From Flavobacterium sharifuzzamanii (GTDB lineage Bacteria; Bacteroidota; Bacteroidia; Flavobacteriales; Flavobacteriaceae), in the NCBI RefSeq assembly GCF_003254585.1, contig NZ_QJGZ01000030.1:1-64000 (forward strand): DNA of 64,000 nt, written 5' to 3'. Below the pieces are notes generated by a model. That model was not told the DNA's origin. It was given only the letters and a program-made list of their open reading frames with translations, and did not search any database. Within the stretch, counting starts at the first letter, position 1. Each line of letters begins with the position of its first letter. The translations under genes were made by a program, and so were the position numbers. Positions 17,887 through 26,841 of this stretch are shown piece after piece.

Positions 17887-18129
17887 TTGGAAAAATTAAA
17901 CGTTCAGAAGTTGGCAGAAACTTTAAAATATCTGGAAAGCAAACAGCGCGAATTAAAAAGACAAGATAAGAAAGACACACGAAGTCTAGAATCGATGATT
18001 AATTATCTAAAAAAAGAAATGATGGAACAGCACAATTTATCTCACTATCATCAATTGATAAAACAAGAAATCAAAGACACAGAAACCTTTATCGCGAGCG
18101 TCAAAAATATCATCGAAATCAATTCGTAA
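17887..18129 (+). CDS. Small charged helical protein
   Basis: The 80-residue Lys/Glu-rich helical product (LNVQKLAETLKYLESKQREL and so on) has no ATG; the frame can only begin at TTG 17887 or at a later codon, which is uncommon in this phylum. The composition looks like a real coiled-coil protein. It sits alone between an intergenic hairpin and a convergent gene. It may be a remnant of a longer gene. Confidence 0.45.
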   Translation: MEKLNVQKLAETLKYLESKQRELKRQDKKDTRSLESMINYLKKEMMEQHNLSHYHQLIKQEIKDTETFIASVKNIIEINS

Positions 18130-18158
18130 AACTGTTTAGTATTGTATATTTTTTGTTT

Positions 18159-19097
18159 TTACTCCAATTTGAATTTTTCGTTTTTGCAATCTAGAATCAA
18201 TTTATGGTTCAGGAAAAGTTTGTTGCCAATCATTCCCTGCATTCCAGAACGTTTCATCAAGAATTTTTGAAGATCTGAAGTGCCTTCGATATAAGTAACT
18301 TCAGAAAGGTTCAATGTTACTTTTCCAAATTGTATTTTCTTTTTCGCAGAAGCGGAATAAATACTCAAAGTATTTCCCCACGAATTTCCTTTTTCGGTTT
18401 TTATCGAACTGTTTTTATTGCGGTATTGCTGCCAGATTTCTTTTGTGGTAATCAATTCATAACCACTCGTTCCAGAATCGTATAGCAGTTTTAATTTTTC
18501 ATTTCCGATAGCGGAAGGAATGAGTATTTTACGTTTTTTGAATTCAAAATCGATGAAATCAGCTTCTTTGATTTTTTCGATGAATGAACATTGATTGTTC
18601 TTGAAATCTAAAACAGTAACTCGTTTTTCGAATAAATCGGTTCCAATTGTACCGATTATGTTCACGGCTTTTAAATTGTCAAAATTGATTTTTTCACCAT
18701 AATTCAAAACTTCAAAATTATCTGAAGTTATATTCATATTTCCGATTGTAAAAGCAGTAGAAATCGTGGCATTTTCATTATCAATTTTCAACTGATTTTG
18801 AAATTTTTCAGCGATAGATTCTAATGATTTTTTGTAGAAAACGGTAATAGGCGAACCCGAATCAAATTGCATATAGAATGTACGATTGATTCCTTTTATT
18901 TTAACGGGTAAAAGCAGAGCAGAATGAGCGTTTTCGTTATCAGAAATCCATATTGTTGGAATATTTTCTGCAATTCCTGAAACATTTAAATAGTTTTCTG
19001 GCGGAGTAAATTTCTTTTGAAAATAAAAATATCCTCCGACCAAGAATAAAACGATAATAGTTAAAAATACGAATGCAATTTTCTTGAATAATTTCAT
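18159..19097 (-). CDS. Membrane-anchored retropepsin-like aspartyl protease homologue
   Basis: Starting at the ATG at 19097 (the frame opens at a TTG 18 bp earlier) gives 312 residues with an N-terminal membrane anchor (about 5-24). Two D-S-G motifs, Q-F-D-S-G-S-P and L-L-Y-D-S-G-T-S-G, about 110 residues apart, look like the paired catalytic half-sites of a single-chain aspartyl protease. The rest is beta-rich, and the C-terminal part carries G-M-Q-G-M-I-G-N-K. The protein would face the periplasm. Proteolytic activity is inferred. Confidence 0.75.
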   Translation of the reverse strand: MKLFKKIAFVFLTIIVLFLVGGYFYFQKKFTPPENYLNVSGIAENIPTIWISDNENAHSALLLPVKIKGINRTFYMQFDSGSPITVFYKKSLESIAEKFQNQLKIDNENATISTAFTIGNMNITSDNFEVLNYGEKINFDNLKAVNIIGTIGTDLFEKRVTVLDFKNNQCSFIEKIKEADFIDFEFKKRKILIPSAIGNEKLKLLYDSGTSGYELITTKEIWQQYRNKNSSIKTEKGNSWGNTLSIYSASAKKKIQFGKVTLNLSEVTYIEGTSDLQKFLMKRSGMQGMIGNKLFLNHKLILDCKNEKFKLE

Positions 19098-19185
19098 AGT
19101 CTGTTTTTTCTGCAAGATTCGGATTTTGATTCCGATTTTCCTGAGAAATCAATACGACAGTTTTACGCCATTTTTATGACTTATA

Positions 19186-19725
19186 TTATAAGAAGTTGGT
19201 TTTTAATTTTATAGCCAAGTTTTGATTTTGGTTTAAACTGATTCCGTTTAGAATAACGATTATGAGTTTTAAGCTAAAAATGGTAATTAAAGGAATAATA
19301 AAAAGAGGAAATCTAAAAGTAAATGATTTTTGGATAAACGGACTTGCAATCATTAAAACCGAAAGAATAAGACTTAAAACAATTTGAAGACTTACAATTT
19401 GTTTGCCTATTTCTTTATTTATTGGATCTTGGGTTTTATAAGTTAAAACTAAAGGAAAAATAATGCTCCCAAACGGAATGATAAGTCCTGATAAAACAGA
19501 AAGATTAATCAGTTTGGCTCTTTCGATTTGGACGCTTTCTTTTTTGAAAATAAGATTTTCGGGATTGGTTTCTAGAGCTTCGGCAAGTGTTTTTAAGGTA
19601 AAACCTTTGAGAATATTTCCAGCTTCAATTCTCTGAATGGTTCGTAATGAAAGACCCGATTTTTCGGCAAGTTCATTTTGAGTCATGTTTTTTTCTTCTC
19701 TCAAAAGTTTAACTTTATTCTTCAT
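19186..19725 (-). CDS. XRE-type HTH protein with membrane segments
   Basis: The 179-residue protein has an N-terminal helix-turn-helix (about 5-60: MTQNELAEKSGLSLRTIQRI). Three or four hydrophobic segments (about 72-92, 108-130, 138-160) follow. This HTH plus membrane layout, similar to DUF4870-associated regulators, suggests a membrane-tethered DNA-binding protein. Its gene is upstream of the aspartyl-protease-like gene on the same strand with an 88-bp gap, so coupling to signalling by proteolysis is possible but not shown. Confidence 0.8.
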   Translation of the reverse strand: MKNKVKLLREEKNMTQNELAEKSGLSLRTIQRIEAGNILKGFTLKTLAEALETNPENLIFKKESVQIERAKLINLSVLSGLIIPFGSIIFPLVLTYKTQDPINKEIGKQIVSLQIVLSLILSVLMIASPFIQKSFTFRFPLFIIPLITIFSLKLIIVILNGISLNQNQNLAIKLKTNFL

Positions 19726-19914
19726 GGTTTTAAACTGCTGGTTTAAAGACGAAATTATGAAAAAACTTTTGATGAAATGGGTATGAATAAAACCTTCAAT
19801 TATAGACTAATTCAAAGTTTTAATAAAAAATTAGTTTTTTTTCTTTAACAAAATTCACTAACTTGTTGTGTAATAAATGATTCCTTTAATGATGTTATCA
19901 TAAAATTTCCAGTT

Positions 19915-21381
19915 ATGCGAGTATCCGTTGTCCGAAAAAATGTAAAGTTGTTGCCAGATTCCAAGAGAGTTGTTGCCAGATATTTTATGAATGGGCAGGA
20001 AAGGACCCAGCAAATGGTGCTTCGGATAATGACGCTAGACGAGAAACAAGTGCTGCAGACTTTGGAGCAGACACTTCGTGAATTTGCGAGGAGACATCGA
20101 AATATTTCTGCTGTATTTTTTAGACACTGTGAAAGAATTCGTCCTATAATTGAAAGCATGGAGATCAATTATGAGGCCATGTCTCTCGATCGAAAAATGC
20201 TTATTGGGTCTTATTGTACAATGGAGTATGCCATAGAATCGGCGGCGATTTTTAACCCTTCAATTGTTGAAGATTTTGATCAGACGGGATTGGAAATGGG
20301 AGAAAAACGTGTTATTATTTCTTTTCGTGCAACGGGCGAAGGCCATATTTCGTCGATTGTTTTTAGAAGAGCCATTTTAGATCGCGACAATAATCTGCAT
20401 ATCATGAAAATTGGAAATCATATTGATCAGGCAGAAATTGAACATAAAACATTATTTAATAAAGAGCGATTTTTGACCAAGCTGTATGAAATGCATACAA
20501 CAGACAAATATATAGCTCAGATTATGCAGGATCTGCCAGAAGAATTTGAATTTGCTGTTTTGAAAAACACGCTTATTGAAGCTTTAAAAGATCCTTTAAT
20601 TCGTGAAGAAAGAAAAGTAGCATTGGAAGAAATACTGTGGCTGGCGAATTCTTTTTACGATTTGCAGTTTCAACACGATTCAGATATAACAGAACGTGTC
20701 ATTTTTCCGATTTCTGATTCTGAAAGTCGCGGAATAGAAGATGCGCGTTTTGTGCGTTTTGTTGATGACAATGGTTCTGATCGTGTTATGGCAACTTACA
20801 CGGCTTATAACGGACACACAATTTTGCCAAAATTAATTTCAACTGAAGATTTTTATAGCTTTAGAGTTATGCCACTTCATGGAGAAGGAGCGCAGAATAA
20901 AAACCTAGCTTTATTTCCTCGAAAAATAAAAGGCAAATATGCTATGCTGGCGAGAATTGATGGTGTGAATAATTACATTATGTATTCTGATCGTGTAACA
21001 CAATGGAATACGCCAATTCTTTTGCAAAAACCTAAATTTACTTGGGAATTGACCCAAATAGGAAATTGCGGTTCTCCATTATGGACAGAAGAAGGCTGGC
21101 TTGTTATTACCCATGGAGTCGGTACAATGAGACGTTACTGTATTGGCGCTTCATTATTTGATTTAGATGATCCGTCTAAGGAAATAGGAAGATTGACCGA
21201 ACCTTTGCTTTCGCCTTCGGAAGATGAGCGAGAAGGCTATGTGCCAAATGTCGTGTATTCTTGTGGAGCGATTATTCATAATAATAGTTTGATTCTTCCT
21301 TATGCCGTTTCAGATTATTGCTCAACTTATGCTGTGGTGGATATGGTTGAATTGCTGGATGCGCTGAGGAAAAGTAAATAA
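19915..21381 (+). CDS. GH130-family glycoside phosphorylase/hydrolase
   Basis: The 488-residue cytoplasmic protein carries G-I-E-D-A-R-F at about 273-279, the GH130 signature region, and later G-N-C-G-S-P-L-W-T-E-E-G-W. An N-terminal 240-residue helical extension precedes the five-bladed propeller domain, as in the GH130 subgroup with long N-termini. Family members phosphorolyse or hydrolyse beta-mannosides. No glycosyltransferase or transporter gene is adjacent, so the substrate is unknown. Confidence 0.85.
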   Translation: MRVSVVRKNVKLLPDSKRVVARYFMNGQERTQQMVLRIMTLDEKQVLQTLEQTLREFARRHRNISAVFFRHCERIRPIIESMEINYEAMSLDRKMLIGSYCTMEYAIESAAIFNPSIVEDFDQTGLEMGEKRVIISFRATGEGHISSIVFRRAILDRDNNLHIMKIGNHIDQAEIEHKTLFNKERFLTKLYEMHTTDKYIAQIMQDLPEEFEFAVLKNTLIEALKDPLIREERKVALEEILWLANSFYDLQFQHDSDITERVIFPISDSESRGIEDARFVRFVDDNGSDRVMATYTAYNGHTILPKLISTEDFYSFRVMPLHGEGAQNKNLALFPRKIKGKYAMLARIDGVNNYIMYSDRVTQWNTPILLQKPKFTWELTQIGNCGSPLWTEEGWLVITHGVGTMRRYCIGASLFDLDDPSKEIGRLTEPLLSPSEDEREGYVPNVVYSCGAIIHNNSLILPYAVSDYCSTYAVVDMVELLDALRKSK

Positions 21382-21383
21382 AC

Positions 21384-21515
21384 TTATCTTTTGTTTTTAA
21401 GATTAGGGATTTTCTTCGTCAGGTTTCTCCAATATCGTTTTGGCATGTGTTTGGTATTTTTTCTTGATTTGATATTAACGCGGCTGAATTTTAGTTTTTT
21501 GGAGCGAAAAGCCAT
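21384..21515 (-). CDS. Possible small basic protein (43 residues)
   Basis: A minus-strand frame starting at an ATG encodes a very basic peptide beginning M-A-F-R-S-K-K-L-K-F-S-R-V-N and rich in Lys/Arg. The frame stays open about 30 codons upstream without a start codon, so it may be the tail of a decayed gene. It ends 2 bp from the convergent GH130 stop codon. The 254 bp to its right hold nothing else I can identify. Confidence 0.25.
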   Translation of the reverse strand: MAFRSKKLKFSRVNIKSRKNTKHMPKRYWRNLTKKIPNLKNKR

Positions 21516-21769
21516 TTTTTCAATACCAGGAATTGATGTTAGAAAATTAGCCAAATAAGCTGTTCTAAATTGTATTATTTTTTTTGGAAGGTTATTTTTA
21601 CATTAAAAAAATAACTATATTTAAAATTCAAAAAACAGGTATAAATACGGGGTTGTAGATTGTTAAAACTTTATACATTCGCCGAAATAGAAAAACTGAT
21701 TTCCCCCCTTAACATTGGTTTTTCAAATTTAGAAGTATTAGCAAATATTAGGAACAAAAGGCTAAAACA

Positions 21770-22015
21770 ATGAAATTTGTAAAAGGACAAGATGTTTCCT
21801 ACACAGCATTGAGTGGGATATCTTACAGAGGAACCATTATCGAAAGAAAAATGGATTTTAAAAAGGGGCTTATAATAAAATCGACTTCAAAAGAAAGAGA
21901 TTTTCATTATCTTATTGAGATACAAAAAAATGGCACAACAGAGAAAATTCTATGTGCTGAAAATCATCTTAAATTATTAGAAAAGAAAAAACGCGTTGCA
22001 AAGAAAGTGGCTTAG
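21770..22015 (+). CDS. Small beta-barrel-like protein, function unknown
   Basis: The 81-residue protein begins M-K-F-V-K-G-Q-D-V-S-Y and alternates short strands (YRGTIIERKM, GLIIKSTS, HYLIEIQKNG). It ends in a basic tail (EKKKRVAKKVA). The strand pattern resembles SH3-like small domains. It may bind nucleic acid through the tail, but no family is recognised. Confidence 0.6.
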   Translation: MKFVKGQDVSYTALSGISYRGTIIERKMDFKKGLIIKSTSKERDFHYLIEIQKNGTTEKILCAENHLKLLEKKKRVAKKVA

Positions 22016-22086
22016 ACGTGGTATAAAAAAACCATGAAGAATTTAAGATAATAAAGTTCTCCGTAGTTTTTTGCGCTTAATAAGAG

Positions 22087-23667
22087 TCAAATCCCATTTT
22101 TTAGTCCAATTCTTTTCAAGCTGTTTATGATTCTAAAAACAATTTCATCAGAAAACATGAAGCTGGAAAGCGTTTCTTTCAATTCTGTTGCCGTTTGGGG
22201 CTGTAGTTCCAGAAGGTTGTTTAAGTGTATTTTGGCTTTCGCGTCTTCACTTAGTAGGGATAAAGACACCGCTTTAAGCAAAGAATCCCAAATGGTCTCG
22301 TTAAAATCCATCTTTTCTGCCCAATATAAAGACTTTTGATATTCTTTTTTATGGATGTAATAGTAACAATATCCCACATTAATCCACCACGGATGTGCGG
22401 GATTTATATTGGTTGCATTTTCTAATAAATTAAAACCTTTTTCAAAATAACCTGCAAATATCAATACACAGCCTATTCCAGAGGTAATGCCAGAAGAATT
22501 AGGATTTATTTTCAAGCATTGTTCTGCTGCTGCTAGACAGTTGTCCTGATCTTTTTTAAAGCAGTTTATAATGGATAAGGCGTACCAGGCTTGCTGGCAA
22601 TTTGGATCAATGTTTAAAGCTTTTGTAATGCAATGACTGCTTTTTTCGATTGTTTTTTGGGAATTGTCTAATCCCAAGGCAATAGAAGCCAACTGCATTT
22701 CGCCCAGCATTGCCCAGACAATTGCATAGTTTGGGGCTAATTCTACAGCTTCAGTTAAATTAGACAAAGCGTTAGCATAATTTTCGATAGAATATGAACA
22801 ATGGTATTCTTGATAACTGCAGATTGCCTTTAAAACGACTGAATTGTTTGCTATTTTTGATGGTGCAGTCTTTATCATTTCTTTAAAAATAATACCATAA
22901 TAACCGCCCATAGAAGTTACAATATCCTTTACAATTTCATTTTGAATCCTAATGCCGTCGTCTAGAGTGGCGGGTGTAAATAATTTGGTTAATATAAACT
23001 TTCCTGAGGAGGAGTCTATCAAGTTGACTCTGATTTGCAGTTTGTTGCTAATAATTTGAATATGTCCTGTGATAATAAAATCTGCTCTGAGAAGACTGGC
23101 AGCTTCTAGAACATTTTCATTAATTTTTGTAATAATATCAGAAGAGAAATGGCCAATAACAGAGATATCCTGAAAACGTGAAAGTTCTGCACTGATTTCT
23201 TCAGAAAGAATCTGCGAAAAGGCTTCTAAATCTGGACGATGGGCAATTGTTTTAAAAGGAAAAACTGTAATGACCGGATTAGTTTTAGTGGTACTGATAG
23301 GTAAATCAGTATGTCTCGGTTTATTATTATGAACAAATTCTGGAACATAACCGCCTTTTGGTACATGAATAATAAGCGGATTGTCTTTTCCGTCAGTAGA
23401 ATAATACTCATGAAGCAATTTTCTCAAGCGTCCTGCATGAATTCGAACCATTGCGTCATCATGAGGATTAAAATGAGAAGGCCTGCTTAAAGCATTTACA
23501 GCTATAGAATATTCTTTGATAAACTGCTGTCTTTCATCTATCGTCTCTGTCACAATATAGCGCAGAAAGTTACTTAGCAGTGTTGAGTTTTTAAAAGAAT
23601 AAAACTTTAAAACATTCTCCAGTTCATTATAGATTTTATCCGAGGGGATTTTTTTTGTAGACTCCAT
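22087..23667 (-). CDS. Winged-helix-like / TolB-like / TPR regulatory protein
   Basis: In this 526-residue protein, residues about 8-112 form the DNA-binding-like domain found in many adenylate-cyclase-like TPR proteins (F-L-R-Y-I-V-T-E-T, K-E-Y-S-I-A-V, D-D-A-M-V-R-I-H-A-G-R-L-R, H-V-P-K-G-G-Y-V-P). Residues about 130-260 resemble a TolB/FlgO-like domain (V-I-T-V-F-P-F), and 290-510 are TPR-like helices with W-A-M-L-G-E and W-Y-A-L-S-I. No signal peptide is present. It is divergent from the porin-aspartase-asparaginase genes and is the natural candidate regulator of them. Confidence 0.75.
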   Translation of the reverse strand: MESTKKIPSDKIYNELENVLKFYSFKNSTLLSNFLRYIVTETIDERQQFIKEYSIAVNALSRPSHFNPHDDAMVRIHAGRLRKLLHEYYSTDGKDNPLIIHVPKGGYVPEFVHNNKPRHTDLPISTTKTNPVITVFPFKTIAHRPDLEAFSQILSEEISAELSRFQDISVIGHFSSDIITKINENVLEAASLLRADFIITGHIQIISNKLQIRVNLIDSSSGKFILTKLFTPATLDDGIRIQNEIVKDIVTSMGGYYGIIFKEMIKTAPSKIANNSVVLKAICSYQEYHCSYSIENYANALSNLTEAVELAPNYAIVWAMLGEMQLASIALGLDNSQKTIEKSSHCITKALNIDPNCQQAWYALSIINCFKKDQDNCLAAAEQCLKINPNSSGITSGIGCVLIFAGYFEKGFNLLENATNINPAHPWWINVGYCYYYIHKKEYQKSLYWAEKMDFNETIWDSLLKAVSLSLLSEDAKAKIHLNNLLELQPQTATELKETLSSFMFSDEIVFRIINSLKRIGLKNGI

Positions 23668-23800
23668 AATAAATTATTTGAAAATTATTAATGTCAAAAA
23701 AAAAGTCACTGGGGCGTATAAAATGTTAAAGACCAAATAATTATGAAGATATAAATTTATGAAAATTTTTAACATGTTAGTATTATTAATCTGATATTTT

Positions 23801-23822
23801 TAACCGTTAAATGTAACGGTTA
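23801..23822. promoter_or_regulatory. Perfect inverted repeat, candidate activator site
   Basis: TAACCGTTA-aatg-TAACGGTTA ends 28 bp upstream of a TAnnTTTG box that points to the porin. Its place fits an activator site for the divergently encoded regulator. Confidence 0.5.
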
Positions 23823-23850
23823 ATAACCCTATTTGTGCTGTTGTATTAGT

Positions 23851-23858
23851 TATATTTG
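23851..23858 (+). promoter_or_regulatory. -7 box TATATTTG for the porin operon
   Basis: TATATTTG fits TAnnTTTG. An upstream TTTG at 23832-23835 could be part of the -33 element. The distance to the porin ATG is about 250 bp. Confidence 0.45.
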
Positions 23859-24105
23859 TTTGATAATCAGTTAAAAACTGTGTTTGTTTTCTTTTTTTAA
23901 CAAAAAAAGACTGTAATAATTAGGTGTTGAAATTTTTGCATTCCCATTATTAAAAGCTTTTAGGATCAGATGAAAGTTTTTGAGGTGAATAAAAATTCGT
24001 ACTGAGAAAAATCGATTTTTTTAAAATAAAAGACTTTTATTTTAAACCAGGACTGCAAAAATCAGATTAAAAGTTGTATCCCATAACAAACAAACTATAA
24101 TCATT

Positions 24106-25332
24106 ATGAAAAAAAGGTTTTTGCAAATGGCAACTATGAGGCATCGTGTCCTTATAATTTGCTTTCTCATTTCCGCTTTTACTCGGGCTCAAGATGAGGG
24201 GAATAAAAGCATGGAGATTTATGGTTTTATTATGACCGATGTTGGTTATAATTTCAATCAGATACAATCAGATTGGTATGATGTAGTAAGGCCTACGAAA
24301 CTGCCTGCTTATAAAGACCAATACGGACCAGATGGCAACTATTACGCTTCTGTACGTCAGACTAGACTAGGTTTCAAAAATTATTTTGATACTGGAATAG
24401 GAGAATTAAAAACACACTTTGAGTTCGAATTGTTTGGTACGGGCGTCGATGCAGGACAAACTACTTTTCGTCTGCGTCATGCCTATGCAGAATTAGGCAA
24501 ATTTGGAGCTGGACAAACTTGGAGCCCTTTTATGGATATTGGTGTATTCCCTAATTCGCTTGAATATTGGGGACCAACCGGAATGGTGTTTTTTAGAAAT
24601 ATTCAAATACGTTATATGCCAATTCAAGGTGATACCCGTTTAACTATTGCATTAGAAAGACCTGGAGCAAGTGCCGATCAAGGAGATTATGCGAATCGTG
24701 TTGAGTTGCAAGGAGTAAAAGCAAGATTTCCTCTGCCAGACCTTTCTGCAGAATACCATCATGCTACAAAATGGGGGTATATTGAGTTAGCTGGTATAGT
24801 TCGAAAAATTGAATGGAAAGACCAAAATAATGACCAATATAACTTGTCTGGAGACGCAGTAGGTTGGGGGCTTAATTTAAGTACCAACATTAATTTTAGT
24901 AAAAATGATGTTTTTAGAGGACAGGTAGTATATGGAGAAGGAATACAAAACTACATGAACGATGCTCCGGTAGATATAGGTATTGAAAACAATTTTGGCA
25001 ATCCAGTAACTCCGGTAAAAGGTGTTGCGCTTCCTTTGGTTGGAGTTGTAGCTTTTTTAGATCATAATTGGAGCGATAAGTTTAGCACTGCGATAGGATA
25101 CTCTATGATCGATATTGACAATTCAGACGGACAGACAAATGATGCTTTCAAAAAGGGGCAATACGTTCTTGGAAACCTTTTATACACTCCTGTGAAAAAT
25201 TGTATGGTAGGTATGGAATTTCAGTGGGGAAACCGCGAAAACTTCAACGATGGATGGAGTACCTCAATAAATAAAATACAGTTTTCTTTTAGATATAATT
25301 TTTCGCAATCATTTTATAAAAGAAATCAGTAA
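24106..25332 (+). CDS. DcaP-like outer-membrane porin
   Basis: The 408-residue protein has a signal sequence ending near F-T-R-A-Q (about residue 28). The mature part alternates amphipathic strands and ends in aromatic-rich F-S-F-R-Y-N-F. Segments such as V-R-Q-T-R-L-G-F-K and F-R-L-R-H-A-Y-A-E-L-G-K-F-G-A-G-Q-T-W-S match DcaP-like trimeric porins, known for dicarboxylate uptake. It is 37 bp upstream of the aspartase gene. A role in letting asparagine/aspartate in, or fumarate across the outer membrane, is inferred. Confidence 0.82.
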   Translation: MKKRFLQMATMRHRVLIICFLISAFTRAQDEGNKSMEIYGFIMTDVGYNFNQIQSDWYDVVRPTKLPAYKDQYGPDGNYYASVRQTRLGFKNYFDTGIGELKTHFEFELFGTGVDAGQTTFRLRHAYAELGKFGAGQTWSPFMDIGVFPNSLEYWGPTGMVFFRNIQIRYMPIQGDTRLTIALERPGASADQGDYANRVELQGVKARFPLPDLSAEYHHATKWGYIELAGIVRKIEWKDQNNDQYNLSGDAVGWGLNLSTNINFSKNDVFRGQVVYGEGIQNYMNDAPVDIGIENNFGNPVTPVKGVALPLVGVVAFLDHNWSDKFSTAIGYSMIDIDNSDGQTNDAFKKGQYVLGNLLYTPVKNCMVGMEFQWGNRENFNDGWSTSINKIQFSFRYNFSQSFYKRNQ

Positions 25333-25369
25333 AAGCCTTTAGTTTTTTAATCAATAAAAAAAAGAAAAT

Positions 25370-26818
25370 ATGTGTAAAACTGTACAATACCTGCTATTTT
25401 TCGGATTGTCTTTAGGCATTCTTAATGCTCAAACTCGAACTGAAAAAGACCTTTTAGGAGAAAAACAAATTCCAGTAAATGCTTATTACGGTGTGCAGAC
25501 CGCACGTGCATTAGAAAATTTTCAGATAAGTAGCTTAACTACACAATCTTACCCTGATTATGTAAAAGCTTTTGCAATGGTTAAACTAGCTGCGGCACGC
25601 GCCAATGCTGATGTCGGCCGACTTAAAAAAGATAGGCTGGCTGCCATAGAAAAAGCTTGTCAGGCTGTTATTGATGGTAAATATCATGATCAATTTTTGG
25701 TTGATTTGTACCAAGGAGGTGCTGGTACTTCTGCAAATATGAATGTGAACGAAGTTTTGGCCAATATTGCACTGGAACTGAGCGGACATAAAAAAGGAGA
25801 ATATCAATACATTGAACCTCACGATGATCTTAATATGGGGCAATCAACCAACGATGTGTATCCAACAGCGATAAAAGTGGCATTACTGCTTCATAACGAC
25901 AAACTGCTTCAAGAAGCCGATCTTTTGGCTAAAGCTTTCCATAAAAAAGGCGATGAATTTAAAGATGTTTTAAAAATGGGACGAACTGAAGGACAGGATG
26001 CTGTGCCAATGACCGTTGGGCAGGAGTTTCATGCTTTCGGTAACCAGCTTGATGCAGAAATTAGCGCTTTAAAAAAGGCGGAAGTTTATTTATGTGAACA
26101 AAATATGGGAGCTACAGCAATCGGGACTGGAATTACTGCTTCTCCAGGATATGCAGAAAAAGTAGCCGCACATCTTGCAAAAATTACAGGAAAACCAATC
26201 GTAATGAGCAAAGATCTTATTGCAGCTACGACCAGCCAACAAGGATTTGTAATGTATTCTTCTACACTTAAGAGCATGGCAGTTGCTTTGGCAAAGATAA
26301 GCAGCGATTTGATCATTTTGGCTTCTGGTCCACGTACTGGGTTTTTCGAAATCAATCTGCCAGCACTTCAGCCAGGATCGTCAATTATGCCGGGAAAAGT
26401 AAATCCGGTTATGCCAGAACTTATGAACCAATTGTGTTTTAAAGTTATGGGAAATGACCTGACTGTAACGGTTGCGGCGCAGTCTGGTTTATTGCAGTTA
26501 AATGCTTTTGAACCTGTTCAAGCCATTGCCATGATGGAATCTCAAGGATTGTTTTTTAAAGCAATGCCATTGTTTAGAAAAAACTGTATCGATGGTATTA
26601 CGGTAAACAAAGATGTTTTAGCACATTATATGGATAGAAGTGTTGGTGTTGTAACGGCTCTGAATCCTATTTTGGGTTACGAAAAAACAACCGAACTAGC
26701 CAAAGAAGCGCTGGCAACCAATAAAGGTATTCTGGAACTTATACGCGAAAAGAAATTGCTGACAGAAGATCAAATCAAGAAACTACTTGATCCAGCAACT
26801 TTAACAGGCCAAAAATAA
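25370..26818 (+). CDS. aspA: Aspartate ammonia-lyase with an N-terminal signal peptide
   Basis: The 482-residue protein has the fumarase/aspartase signature G-S-S-I-M-P-G-K-V-N-P at 336-346. It also has G-T-S-A-N-M-N-V-N-E-V (119-129) and R-T-E-G-Q-D-A-V-P-M-T-V-G-Q-E-F (205-220); the last fits aspartase rather than fumarase. Aspartase converts aspartate to fumarate and ammonia. Unusually, residues 1-20 (VQYLLFFGLSLGILNA) form a signal peptide, so the enzyme should be exported. It lies between the porin and the asparaginase, with 23 bp to the latter. Confidence 0.9.
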   Translation: MCKTVQYLLFFGLSLGILNAQTRTEKDLLGEKQIPVNAYYGVQTARALENFQISSLTTQSYPDYVKAFAMVKLAAARANADVGRLKKDRLAAIEKACQAVIDGKYHDQFLVDLYQGGAGTSANMNVNEVLANIALELSGHKKGEYQYIEPHDDLNMGQSTNDVYPTAIKVALLLHNDKLLQEADLLAKAFHKKGDEFKDVLKMGRTEGQDAVPMTVGQEFHAFGNQLDAEISALKKAEVYLCEQNMGATAIGTGITASPGYAEKVAAHLAKITGKPIVMSKDLIAATTSQQGFVMYSSTLKSMAVALAKISSDLIILASGPRTGFFEINLPALQPGSSIMPGKVNPVMPELMNQLCFKVMGNDLTVTVAAQSGLLQLNAFEPVQAIAMMESQGLFFKAMPLFRKNCIDGITVNKDVLAHYMDRSVGVVTALNPILGYEKTTELAKEALATNKGILELIREKKLLTEDQIKKLLDPATLTGQK

Positions 26819-26841
26819 CCTCAACCTTAAACAGAAAAAAC

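Larger units (their letters stand above)
23668..24105. other. 438-bp divergent regulatory region
   Basis: The region separates the TPR regulator from the porin operon. It is AT-rich and contains a perfect inverted repeat (23801-23822) and a -7 box (23851-23858), given as separate entries. No gene is seen. The porin transcript would have a leader of about 240 bases. Confidence 0.6.
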
